From: DATNIB01 sp035604685
GTDB lineage: Bacteria > Actinomycetota > Acidimicrobiia > Acidimicrobiales > RAAP-2
Reading direction: 5' to 3'
NCBI GenBank assembly: GCA_035604685.1
Contig: DATNIB010000019.1
Span: 1 to 57,146, forward strand
Length of the DNA stretch: 57,146 nucleotides
Positions within the stretch are counted from its first letter, which is position 1; each line of letters starts with the position of its first letter. The notes below the pieces were generated by a model that did not search any database, was not told the origin of the DNA, and was given only the letters and a program-made list of their open reading frames with translations. A program made the translations under genes and the position numbers. Shown piece by piece: positions 24,370 to 32,151 of the stretch.

Positions 24370-25096
24370 GCACCGACGGTGACGACCGGCTGGCGACGCG
24401 CCTGCGCTGGTTGGACTCCGGCGAGTCGTTCTTCGCCGGACCGGACAGCTGTCCGCCCTGAGCGACACCCAACTGATGGGGGCCTCCCAGCTCTCCGGCT
24501 GGACGCGCCGGCACGTCCTCAGCCACATCGCCAACAACGCCCGGGCGCTCATGAACTTGCTGCACTGGGCGCGGACCGGCATCGAGACGCCGATGTACGC
24601 CAGCCCCGAGCACCGAAACGCCGACATCGAGGCGGGGGCGGCGCTCCCCGCCGCCGCGCTTCGGGCCGACGCACTGGCCAGTGCCCAGGAACTCTCGGGC
24701 GCCGTGGCGGCGATGTCCGAAGCGGCCTGGGACGGGGCGATCCGCACCGCGCTCGGCCGCGCGGTGACCGGCGCGGAGGTCCCGTGGATGCGGGTACGCG
24801 AGGTCTGGGTCCATGGCGTCGATCTCGGTGCCGGCGCGACCTTCGCCGACGTCGACGGTGACGTGGCCGCCGCCCTGTTGGCCGAGGCCGCCCGCGGTTT
24901 GGCCGGCCGCGCCGACTGCCCGGCGGTTCGACTGGAGCCCGACGCCGGAGAGGTCCTGGTGATCGGACCGGCGACCTCGGTGCCCGACCAGGTGCGGGGC
25001 ACCATCGGCGCGCTCGCTGCTTGGGTGCTCGGGCGCTCGGCGGGCGATGGTCTGGCCAGTCGGGGCCCGTTGCCCGCCTTGCCGCGCTGGCTCTAG
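24366..25096 (+). pseudogene. Frameshifted mycothiol-dependent maleylpyruvate isomerase family gene
   Basis: The start is GTG 24366, overlapping the FAH stop (GTGA). That frame encodes the expected N-terminus (V-S-T-D-G-D-D-R-L-A-T-R-L-R-W-L-D-S-G-E-S-F-F-A) and stops at 24459-24461. The rest of the family sequence continues in another frame: T-G-Q-L-S-A-L-S-D-T-Q-L, then S-G-W-T-R-R-H-V-L-S-H-I-A-N-N-A-R-A-L, and the W-V-H-G-V-D-L region, to 25096. The frame changes within about 24435-24445 (GCCGGACCGG). It could be a true mutation, a sequencing error, or be bypassed by restarting at ATG 24476 (206 aa, lacking the first helix). Confidence 0.75.
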
Positions 25097-25242
25097 TCGC
25101 ATCGACGGGCGGGCCGCCAAGGACGGCCAGAGGCACGAATCCCCGCTCCAAGTACCACTCTTTGTGATGATCCACTACTCAGTGCGTCGGTCCGCGTAGC
25201 GTCAGAGCCGGACGAACGTGGCTTCTACCAGGGAGATGACCG

Positions 25243-25764
25243 ATGGCGGGATTCGTGAGGCGGCTCGTGCTCGTGGTGGCGATCTGCGGCGGAATGACCT
25301 TTGCTCTCCCGGCGAACGGGGCCATCGCCGGGGCGACGCCCGGCCCGGAGTTTTCGGCCTTCGCCGTCAGTGACGGCGCCGTGGCGGCGGGCCCGAACGT
25401 CGAGTACTGGGGAGCCCAGTGGGCCCAGGACAATGTGCTGTTGAATGGCAGCGATGCGCCCCACAGCTTCAAGGGGTTCGCGGACACCGTGGTGCCCGCC
25501 GTCGGTTGCACCGGATCCTTCACGACCCGACCCGGCAACAGCTCCGTACCGCCGAGCCCGGCCGTGCTTCCCGCGAACGATGTCTTCGTCCTCGTGGTCA
25601 ACAGCGTGACCAAGTCCGGACCGGTCATCTCGGGGACCTACGTCGATATCCTCGAGGTGGTCACTGATCCCGGATACGGCCCGGATCCCGGGCACCCCGG
25701 CACCGGGGTTGTGCTCGGGTCGGTCTGCGGGACCGGTGGCGGGGGCGGCGGCAGCCCGTCGTAA
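25243..25764 (+). CDS. Secreted protein of unknown function
   Basis: 173 aa. A Sec signal peptide covers residues 1-30 (R-R-L-V-L-V-V-A-I-C-G-G then A-L-P-A-N-G-A-I-A-G-A). The mature part has beta-rich V-E-Y-W-G-A-Q-W-A-Q-D-N near residue 53 and two cysteines (C-T-G-S-F-T and C-G-T-G-G) that could form a disulfide, and ends in a Pro/Gly tail with six glycines. ATG 25243 has GGGAGATG upstream. I do not recognise the family. Confidence 0.75.
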   Translation: MAGFVRRLVLVVAICGGMTFALPANGAIAGATPGPEFSAFAVSDGAVAAGPNVEYWGAQWAQDNVLLNGSDAPHSFKGFADTVVPAVGCTGSFTTRPGNSSVPPSPAVLPANDVFVLVVNSVTKSGPVISGTYVDILEVVTDPGYGPDPGHPGTGVVLGSVCGTGGGGGGSPS

Positions 25765-25918
25765 TCGCTCGGCGGTTGCTGGCCGGCGCTCTGGTTGCGC
25801 TGTTCGGCGAGGTCGCCCACCCGCGCCCGCCGCCTGATCGGCCCGGCCAGCCAGGGCGGCGAACGCTCGCGCCGAAGTTCCACCGCTACAGTGGGTGTGG
25901 ACAAGGAGAGGAGTCGCC

Positions 25919-26452
25919 ATGTGGGTTGTCGTTGGCGTCCTGCTCGGTGTCGTCCTCCTGAGCTCCCTGCTCGGCTTCCACGTCGGTCCGCACGCGCACG
26001 TGTTCGCGGCCGGCCTCGGGGTCGGCGTCGCCGTGTTCCTGTTCGTCCTGGCGGCCACCGGCCACTCGAGCGCCACCCTCTGGTCCCTCTTCGGCGCCGA
26101 CCTGGCGATCTCGGCCGGCGTGGGCACGATCGCCTGGAAGGGCTTGACCACGTTGAGGACGCGGCCCTGGGGTCATGGGTCGGCGGGTCTGGTGGGCGTC
26201 GACGGGGTGGCCGTGACCGACCTGGCCCCCGACGGCATCGTGCGGATCCGGGGTGAGAACTGGTCGTCGACGTCGCTCAACGGGACCGTGCGCGCCGGCC
26301 AGGCGGTGCAGGTGGTCCAGGCGTCGGGCGTGCGCCTGAGCGTCTGGAGTGACGAGGCGGTGGCCGACGACACGTCGCCCCGCCCGGCGCTCGAATCCTT
26401 GCCGGACGTCTCCGGCGTGGTCGAAGAAGAACGAAGGGCGGGTTCGCTGTGA
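25919..26452 (+). CDS. NfeD-like membrane protein
   Basis: 177 aa from ATG 25919 with AAGGAGAGGAG upstream. Two or three hydrophobic segments occupy residues 1-80. A soluble OB-fold region follows: L-V-G-V-D-G-V-A-V-T-D-L-A-P-D-G-I-V-R-I-R-G-E-N-W and V-R-A-G-Q-A-V-Q-V-V, the signature of NfeD C-terminal domains. NfeD proteins partner with SPFH/slipin proteins. The next gene is a slipin whose GTG start overlaps this stop (GTGA), so the pair forms one membrane-organising operon. No ClpP-like NfeD protease domain is present. Confidence 0.85.
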   Translation: MWVVVGVLLGVVLLSSLLGFHVGPHAHVFAAGLGVGVAVFLFVLAATGHSSATLWSLFGADLAISAGVGTIAWKGLTTLRTRPWGHGSAGLVGVDGVAVTDLAPDGIVRIRGENWSSTSLNGTVRAGQAVQVVQASGVRLSVWSDEAVADDTSPRPALESLPDVSGVVEEERRAGSL

Positions 26453-27378
26453 TCATCGGGATCGTCGTTGGCGTGGTGTTGCTGGCTGCGCTCATCTCGG
26501 CCGGGCTGTCGGTCAAGATCATCCGGGAGTACCAGCGCATCGTGCTGTTCCGGCTCGGTCGGGCCATCGGGACCAAGGGCCCGGGGATCGTGCTCATCAA
26601 CCCGGTGACCGACCGCACGAGCTGGGTCGACCTTCGGGAACGGTTCCTCGAGATCCCGTCGCAAACGGCCATCACGGGCGACAACGCCCCGATCTCGATC
26701 GACTTCATCATCTTCTATAAGGTGGTCGACCCGCAGATGTCGGTGCTGACCGTGCAGAACTTCGCCGGTGCCGCGCTCAACGTCGCGGCGACCACGCTGC
26801 GCAGCGTGGTGGGCGACATGCCCCTCGACGACGTGCTCTCCAAGCGCGAGGACATGAACGCCCTGCTGCGCGTGCGCCTCGACGAGGTCACCGAGCGCTG
26901 GGGCGTGAAGGTGACGAGCGTCGAGGTCCGAGAGATCAACCCGCCGCCCGGCGTGCTCGAGGCGATGACCCGCCAGATGTCGGCCGAGCGGACCCGGCGG
27001 GCCCAGGTGACCGAGGCCGAGGGCCAGAAGGCGGCCGCCATCTTGAGCGCCGAGGGCCAGCGCCAGGCGGCCATCACGCTCGCCGAGGGCACCCAGAAGG
27101 CGGCCATCTTGAGCGCCGAGGGCGAGCGCCAGTCCGCGGTCCTGCGCGCCCAGGGCTACTCGGTCGGCCTGGAGACGATCCTCGGCGTGGCGCGCACGCT
27201 CGACGAGAACACGCTGCTCCTGCAGTACCTCGACACGCTGAAGCAGATCGGCTCCTCGCCGTCGACCAAGTTCGTGGTGCCGATGGAGTTGGGCGGGCTG
27301 CTGCGCGGTCTGCGCTCGCTCCTGCCAGAAGAGGCGCGGGCCGTCACCGCGCCGGCATCCACCGACGGCATCCATTAG
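26449..27378 (+). CDS. Slipin / SPFH (band 7) membrane protein
   Basis: 309 aa. One N-terminal membrane segment (residues 2-22) is followed by the SPFH domain (I-I-R-E-Y-Q-R-I-V-L-F-R-L-G-R, P-G-I-V-L-I-N-P-V, D-F-I-I-F-Y-K-V-V-D-P). A coiled-coil region carries repeated A-E-G-Q-K-A-A-A-I-L-S-A-E-G-Q-R units (residues about 190-230). It scaffolds membrane microdomains with its NfeD partner. Its stop codon TAG is the first triplet of the left border repeat of the island that follows, so the insertion left the gene whole. Confidence 0.92.
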   Translation: MIIGIVVGVVLLAALISAGLSVKIIREYQRIVLFRLGRAIGTKGPGIVLINPVTDRTSWVDLRERFLEIPSQTAITGDNAPISIDFIIFYKVVDPQMSVLTVQNFAGAALNVAATTLRSVVGDMPLDDVLSKREDMNALLRVRLDEVTERWGVKVTSVEVREINPPPGVLEAMTRQMSAERTRRAQVTEAEGQKAAAILSAEGQRQAAITLAEGTQKAAILSAEGERQSAVLRAQGYSVGLETILGVARTLDENTLLLQYLDTLKQIGSSPSTKFVVPMELGGLLRGLRSLLPEEARAVTAPASTDGIH

Positions 27379-27390
27379 GAGGCTTCTGCG
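27376..27390 (+). repeat. Left border repeat of the AT-rich island
   Basis: TAGGAGGCTTCTGCG. It matches the reverse complement of 28850-28864 (TAGGCGACTTCTGCG) at 13 of 15 positions and resembles the CTAGGAGG arm at 1275. It overlaps the slipin stop codon. Confidence 0.6.
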
Positions 27391-27600
27391 GCATTGATGT
27401 CATCGCATTTTCGGAGCTAATCGCCGGACTTCAAGAGCAGACCATCGAATCGCGAGACACTTCCCTGCATGGGAAGAGATCCTTAGTGCGCATCCCTACG
27501 GCCATCGGGTTTGGATACAGACCACAGAGTTCAGACCCGAAACCATCCAAGGCAAGCGGAAGCTAAGAGCTGAGCAAGTTTCCCTGCAGCGTTCTGCCCG

Positions 27601-27726
27601 ATGAACACCCTCTACTACGGAGACAACCTGGACGTTTCGGCGCCAGCACGTGGCCCACTGAACTTGCCAAGACCTAGACATACGTCTGCCCACGAGGAAG
27701 GAAAAGGGATAGTTGACGACGAATAA
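27601..27726 (+). pseudogene. N-terminal stub of a site-specific DNA methyltransferase
   Basis: ATG 27601 opens M-N-T-L-Y-Y-G-D-N-L-D-V, which is the characteristic start of DNA adenine/cytosine N4-methyltransferases of the Mod/YhdJ type (normally continuing L-R-R). After residue 12 similarity ends abruptly (S-A-P-A-R-G-P) and the frame stops at 27724. No D-P-P-Y motif or target domain follows. It looks like a gene cut by insertion or deletion at about 27637. The remaining stretch 27379-27600 holds no gene I recognise. Confidence 0.6.
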
Positions 27727-28654
27727 TGTTGGTAGCGAGCTTTATCCATTGTGGCCATCTGAACCTTCTCCGGGATATCTAGGACAGCTAGAAGATTCCT
27801 GCCAGGCTGACTACGCATCAAGACGGGCAAACTTAGTGCAGGAGGATTGCAGCTTTTATCACACTTCTGTTCTGAAGGCTGGCACTATCCTTCAGGGAGC
27901 ATGGGACCTCCGAGGTGGGGAAGATAGCTACTTAGGAGGAGGATCATTCGACCGCGTACGAGTGCTTGAAGTCGGTCCCGCCAGCGGTTTTTTTACCTTT
28001 CACCTAGAGGATAGGGGTGCCGAGGTCGTTAGTTTTGAAGCTGGGTATGACCGGCATATAGACGTCTTGCCACCTATCACTCATGAGGACCCTCGACCCG
28101 CTATGCCGCTCGTAATGTCCGAACTAGCGCGTATCAATAACTCGTGGTGGTATTTGCATCGAGATCGAAACTCGACTGCGAAGATCGCTTATGGGAACAT
28201 ATATAATCTGCCATCCGATTTGCAAATGTTCGATACTTCTCTCTTTGGAAGTGTCTTGCTCCACTTGCGGGATCCATTTCTCGCAATGGAAGAGGCAGGG
28301 AAACTTACGACTCGGAGAATGATCGTCACAGAGGCACTCTATGGTGACCTCGACGACCCCACTCTTCTCACCCGGATCGCGACTGGAATCCGGTGGAGAA
28401 TGCGAGCGCGTCCCGGGCGCATTGGGGGTGGAAACCCTGCCAATGTTCAACGGTTTGCGCCCGAGATCTCGCATCGAGGCGCCAGCACAATTTGGTGGAA
28501 CTTTAGCCCGGGGAGTGTCGTCAATATGATGGCTAGGCTCGGCTTCCCACAAACAGCGGTTACCTTTCACTCTCAGCGATACCGAATCGGTTCTGACCTC
28601 TCCGTGGAACCGGTTGATGTGGCGATGTTTACGGTGGTCGGTGAGCGAACCTGA
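27713..28654 (+). CDS. Class I SAM-dependent methyltransferase in an AT-richer island
   Basis: 313 aa from TTG 27713, preceded by AAAAGGG. Motif I is V-L-E-V-G-P-A-S-G-F-F-T-F-H-L (about residues 84-98) followed by V-V-S-F-E-A-G-Y-D-R-H and, later, S-L-F-G-S-V-L-L-H-L-R-D-P-F-L-A. This pattern resembles tRNA cmo5U/mo5U-type and sugar/lipid-decorating methyltransferases found in surface-polysaccharide islands. Codon usage is far less GC-biased than neighbours (many A/T third positions), indicating recent transfer. It overlaps the DNA-methyltransferase stub by 14 bases. Confidence 0.78.
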   Translation: MTTNNVGSELYPLWPSEPSPGYLGQLEDSCQADYASRRANLVQEDCSFYHTSVLKAGTILQGAWDLRGGEDSYLGGGSFDRVRVLEVGPASGFFTFHLEDRGAEVVSFEAGYDRHIDVLPPITHEDPRPAMPLVMSELARINNSWWYLHRDRNSTAKIAYGNIYNLPSDLQMFDTSLFGSVLLHLRDPFLAMEEAGKLTTRRMIVTEALYGDLDDPTLLTRIATGIRWRMRARPGRIGGGNPANVQRFAPEISHRGASTIWWNFSPGSVVNMMARLGFPQTAVTFHSQRYRIGSDLSVEPVDVAMFTVVGERT

Positions 28655-28833
28655 CCTGCGACGGTGGTTTGCGGGCCGGCTTAGCGCCACCACGCGGCGT
28701 GGTCGACTCATCCACTTTCGGGCGACGTGACGAGGGATCGACGGCGGTGGCGCTCTTCTGACTGTTGGGGTAAGGGAGGCCGAATTGTGGGGTACGCCGC
28801 TATGACCCGATCACAGAACCGACCCTTGACCTG

Positions 28834-28850
28834 GGGGTCCTGAGTTTCGC
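28834..28850 (+). repeat. 17-base repeat, copy 2 (island end)
   Basis: GGGGTCCTGAGTTTCGC, identical to 2229-2245. A short open frame just before it ends ...R-P-L-T-W-G-S at the TGA inside the repeat, much as the zinc-ribbon ORF ends ...G-S at the same TGA in copy 1. The two 3' ends may share an origin. Confidence 0.85.
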
Positions 28851-28864
28851 AGAAGTCGCCTAGA
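28850..28864 (-). repeat. Right border repeat of the AT-rich island
   Basis: Minus-strand reading T-C-T-A-G-G-C-G-A-C-T-T-C-T-G, pairing imperfectly with 27376-27390 and directly adjoining the 17-base repeat. From 28655 to here no intact gene is seen. Confidence 0.55.
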
Positions 28865-28896
28865 GGTCCAGCCGGCAGGCTCCCGCCGGGTCGTCC

Positions 28897-30420
28897 TCAC
28901 GGGCGCCCGCCCGTCTCCGACGTTGGGTCGAGGGGCAAGCGCACGCTGAAAGTGACCCCGCCGCTGGGCCGCGCGTCGGCCGCGACCGAGCCGCCGTGGG
29001 CGCGGACGATGGAGTCGACGATCGAGAGCCCGAGGCCGGCGCCGCCGTGCTGGCGCGACCGCGACGGGTCGGCGCGGAAGAAGCGCTCGAACACCCGATG
29101 GGCCGATTCGGTGTCGAGCCCGGGCCCGTTGTCGCGGCACGAGATGAGAGCGACGTCGCCCCTCCGGGCGATCTCGAGCTCTGTCGTCGTGCCCTCCGGC
29201 GTGTGAGCGCGCGCGTTGGACAAGAGGTTGTCGAGCACCTGGCGCAAACGCGGCCCGTCGCCCGCCACCTCCACCGGTTGGCGCGCAGTGAGGATGATCG
29301 GCCACTCCGGGGCCACCGTGCGCGCCGTCTGCACCGCTTCACCGGCCAGTGCCACCAGCTCGACCGGCTGGCGGGCGAGCGGGCGGCCCTCGTCGAGCCG
29401 GGCCAGCAGCAGGAGGTCCTCGACGAGGTGGCCCATTCGGCCGGCCTCGCTGGCGATGCCCGTCATGACCCGCTCGAGGTCGTCGGCCCGGCTCGAAGCG
29501 CCGCGTTCGAACAGCTCCGCATAGGCGGAGATGGCGGCCAGTGGGGTGCGCAGCTCGTGAGAGGCGTCCGCCACGAACTGGCGCATCCGGCCCTCAGAGT
29601 CGCGCAGCTCGGCCTCGGTGGCGTCGCGTTCGCCGAAGGCCGTTTCGATCCGCCCGAGCATCACGTTGAGCGCGCCGGCCAGCCGGCCGACCTCGGTGTT
29701 GCCCGCTTCTCCCGGGACGCGCTGATCCAGTTCACCGGCCGCGATGGCCGCCGCCGTGGTCTCGACGGCTCGGAGCGGCCGCAGGCCGATGCGGACCAGC
29801 CACCACCCGCACAGCAGCGCCGCCAACAGGGCCGCACCAGTCACCGCCAGCTCGACATCGAGCAGGCGGCCGAGGGTGCTCATGGTGTCGCCGAGCGGTA
29901 GCGCCACCAAGAGCTCCGGGCTCCCGGTGCCCTCGCGGGCCGCGCGCACCTCGAAGGAGGGGCCACCGCCCCGGGCCGGCGCGCTGAAGTAGCTGACCGA
30001 GGTGCCGGGGTGGGTCGGGTCCGGGGTCAGCCCCGAGAGGTGGGCCGGGAGGACCGGCAGGCCCGCGTGCGAGGAGCCGATCGACGGAACCGAGCAGCGC
30101 TCGAGGACGGCGTTGCCCGAGGCGCTGCGGACTTCGATGGCGGCGCCGGGGGTGAGCTGGTGGAGAAGTCCCGCGGGGAGGTCGCAGCCGGTCGCGGAGA
30201 CGGCGGTCGGTGGGCGGCCGCCGAAGGGGAGGCCACCGGGCCCGGGCGGCCCCCCGCCGAAGACCGCCAGGGCCACCGGCGCGCTCGTCGCTTCGAGACT
30301 CTGGTCGACCTGGGTGAAGAGGAACGAGCGCAGCTGCTGGTAGGTGACGACGTCGGCGATCACCAGGGCCACCAGCGCCACCGCGCCCGCCGCCAGCAGC
30401 AGGCGGGTCCGCAGCGACAC
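28897..30420 (-). CDS. Sensor histidine kinase
   Basis: 507 aa. Membrane segment 1 is at residues 5-25; an extracytoplasmic Pro/Gly-rich sensor spans about 30-180; membrane segment 2 is at about 190-210, then a HAMP domain (L-R-P-L-R-A-V-E-T-T-A-A-A-I-A-A-G). The HisKA motif has phospho-acceptor H288 in A-S-H-E-L-R-T-P-L. The HATPase has an N-box (L-D-N-L-L-S-N-A, 396-403) and G-box D-N-G-P-G-L-D. It starts with GTG 30420 directly after the TAG of the response-regulator gene. It resembles the TrcS/PrrB group; the signal is unknown. Confidence 0.93.
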   Translation of the reverse strand: MSLRTRLLLAAGAVALVALVIADVVTYQQLRSFLFTQVDQSLEATSAPVALAVFGGGPPGPGGLPFGGRPPTAVSATGCDLPAGLLHQLTPGAAIEVRSASGNAVLERCSVPSIGSSHAGLPVLPAHLSGLTPDPTHPGTSVSYFSAPARGGGPSFEVRAAREGTGSPELLVALPLGDTMSTLGRLLDVELAVTGAALLAALLCGWWLVRIGLRPLRAVETTAAAIAAGELDQRVPGEAGNTEVGRLAGALNVMLGRIETAFGERDATEAELRDSEGRMRQFVADASHELRTPLAAISAYAELFERGASSRADDLERVMTGIASEAGRMGHLVEDLLLLARLDEGRPLARQPVELVALAGEAVQTARTVAPEWPIILTARQPVEVAGDGPRLRQVLDNLLSNARAHTPEGTTTELEIARRGDVALISCRDNGPGLDTESAHRVFERFFRADPSRSRQHGGAGLGLSIVDSIVRAHGGSVAADARPSGGVTFSVRLPLDPTSETGGRP

Positions 30421-31116
30421 CTAGGCGTTCCCGGGCTCGCGCAGCGCGTAGCCGACCAGCCGGATGGTGTGGATCAGCGGCGGCCCGTACTGGTCGAGCT
30501 TCTTGCGCAGGTAGCTGACGTAGGTCTCGACCACGTTGGCGTCCCCGTCGAAGTCATAGTGCCAGACGTTGTCGAGGATCTGGGCCTTCGAGAGCACCTG
30601 GCGGGGATTGTGTAGGAAGAAGCGGAGGAGGTTGAACTCGGTCGCCGTGAGATGGATGGTGGCGCCGCCCCGGCGGACGACATGCGCGCGCTCGTCCATC
30701 TCGAGGTCGGCGATCCCGAGCACCTCGGACCGGCCGTCGCCCAGCCGCCGGACGATGGCGCGCACCCGGGCGACGATCTCGGCCAAGGCAAAGGGCTTGG
30801 TCACGTAGTCGTCGCCGCCGGCGCCGAGGCCGGCCACCTTGTCCTCCAGGGCGTCGCGCGCCGTCAGGAAGAGGATGGGCACGCCGATGCCGTCCTGGCG
30901 CAGTCGCCGGGTGACCTCCAGGCCGTCGAGGTCCGGCAGCATCACGTCCAAGATGATGAGGTCGGGCGGCCGCTCCTGGGCGGCCACCAGGGCGGACCGC
31001 GCGGTCGTCGCCTCCTCCACCTCGAACCCCTCGTAGCGCAGGGCGGTCGCCACGGCGTCGACGATGGACGGCTCGTCGTCCACCACCAGCACCCGACGCG
31101 TTCCCTGCCTGTTCAT
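30421..31116 (-). CDS. OmpR/PhoB-family response regulator
   Basis: 231 aa from ATG 31116, which has AGGAG about 11 bases upstream; the longer frame to 31329 is not protein-like. The receiver domain has D13-D14, phospho-acceptor D57 (I-I-L-D-V-M-L-P-D) and T-K-P. The C-terminal winged helix (L-T-A-T-E-F-N-L-L-R-F-F, V-E-T-Y-V-S-Y-L-R-K-K-L) is of the OmpR type. It is the first gene of the pair with the kinase and diverges from the glycosyltransferase operon at 31315, which it may control. Confidence 0.95.
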   Translation of the reverse strand: MNRQGTRRVLVVDDEPSIVDAVATALRYEGFEVEEATTARSALVAAQERPPDLIILDVMLPDLDGLEVTRRLRQDGIGVPILFLTARDALEDKVAGLGAGGDDYVTKPFALAEIVARVRAIVRRLGDGRSEVLGIADLEMDERAHVVRRGGATIHLTATEFNLLRFFLHNPRQVLSKAQILDNVWHYDFDGDANVVETYVSYLRKKLDQYGPPLIHTIRLVGYALREPGNA

Positions 31117-31314
31117 GGTTCGCCATTCTCCTGGTCGCCACTCTCGGGCGTTGGGATGCACCGCCGCTGTGCCCGAGCTGGCAGCGGACTGTGAACTCTC
31201 GGCGGCGAACCCCGCCCGGGCGCCGCCCGCCCGGCCGCTCGAGCAGCCAAGATTCTTAGGGCGTTCACAGCCGAGCGACAGCTCGACCCCAGCGCGTGAC
31301 CCGACCATAGGACG

Positions 31315-32151
31315 ATGCCAACCACCCACAGCGCCGGCATTCCTGTCCCGATCGACGGATCACCCCTGGTCGAGGTCGTGGTGCCGGTCTACAACGAGGC
31401 CCGCGGGCTCGACCGCAGCATCCGCACGCTGCGGTCGTTCCTGGACCGGTCGTTCCCGTTCCCGGCCCTGGTGACCATCGTCGACAACGCCAGCACCGAC
31501 GAGACCGGGGCGCTGGCCGCCCGCCTGGCCGGCGAGCTCGACGGGGTCCGGGCCCTCCACCTGGCGCAGAAGGGCCGCGGCCGGGCACTGCGCGCGGTAT
31601 GGCCCGCCAGCGCTGCCCGCGTGGTCGCCTACATGGACGCCGACCTCTCGACCTCGCTCGGGGCGCTGTTGCCGCTCGTCGCGCCGCTGCTGTCGGGCGA
31701 GAGCGACGTCGCGCTCGGCACCCGGCTGGCCCCGGGCGCGCACGTGGTGCGGGGCGCGAAGCGCGAGATCATCTCGCGCTCCTACAACCGCTTGCTCAAG
31801 GCCTGCCTGCACAACGCGTTCTCCGACGCCCAGTGCGGGTTCAAGGCCGCCCGCACCGAGGTCGCCCGTCGGCTGGTGCCGCTCGTGGCGGACAACGACT
31901 GGTTCTTCGACACCGAGTTCCTCGTGCAGGCCGAGCGGCACGGCTACCGCATCCACGAGGTCGCGGTCGAGTGGGTCGACGATCCCGACAGCCGGGTCGA
32001 CGTGCTGCGCACGGCGTGCGACGACCTGCGGGGCATCCTGCGGCTGCTCCGCCACCCAACCGTCGTCCCGAGCGGCGGGCCACCGGGAGCGGGCGTCCCC
32101 GCGCCCGAGGTCGTGCGGACCGAGCGGCTGTCCGAGGTCGCGTCGTCATGA
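31315..32151 (+). CDS. Polyprenyl/dolichyl-phosphate glycosyltransferase (GT2)
   Basis: 278 aa GT2. V-E-V-V-V-P-V-Y-N-E-A is at residues 19-29, with V-D-N-A-S-T-D, K-G-R-G-R-A-L-R, and the D-x-D equivalent Y-M-D-A-D-L-S-T near 106. C-G-F-K-A-A-R-T and E-F-L-V-Q-A-E-R-H-G-Y-R-I-H-E-V follow. No C-terminal membrane segments, so it is a soluble or peripheral enzyme making polyprenyl-phosphate sugar. Its stop overlaps the next gene (ATGA), a GT39 membrane transferase that would use this lipid-linked sugar, as in YkcC-YkcB pairs. Confidence 0.9.
   Translation: MPTTHSAGIPVPIDGSPLVEVVVPVYNEARGLDRSIRTLRSFLDRSFPFPALVTIVDNASTDETGALAARLAGELDGVRALHLAQKGRGRALRAVWPASAARVVAYMDADLSTSLGALLPLVAPLLSGESDVALGTRLAPGAHVVRGAKREIISRSYNRLLKACLHNAFSDAQCGFKAARTEVARRLVPLVADNDWFFDTEFLVQAERHGYRIHEVAVEWVDDPDSRVDVLRTACDDLRGILRLLRHPTVVPSGGPPGAGVPAPEVVRTERLSEVASS

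Noticed and set aside
28700..28835. Possible IS end (sequence around GACTCATCCACTTTCGGGCG)
   Set aside because: It resembles transposon-end text but no mate or transposase frame could be found in the window.
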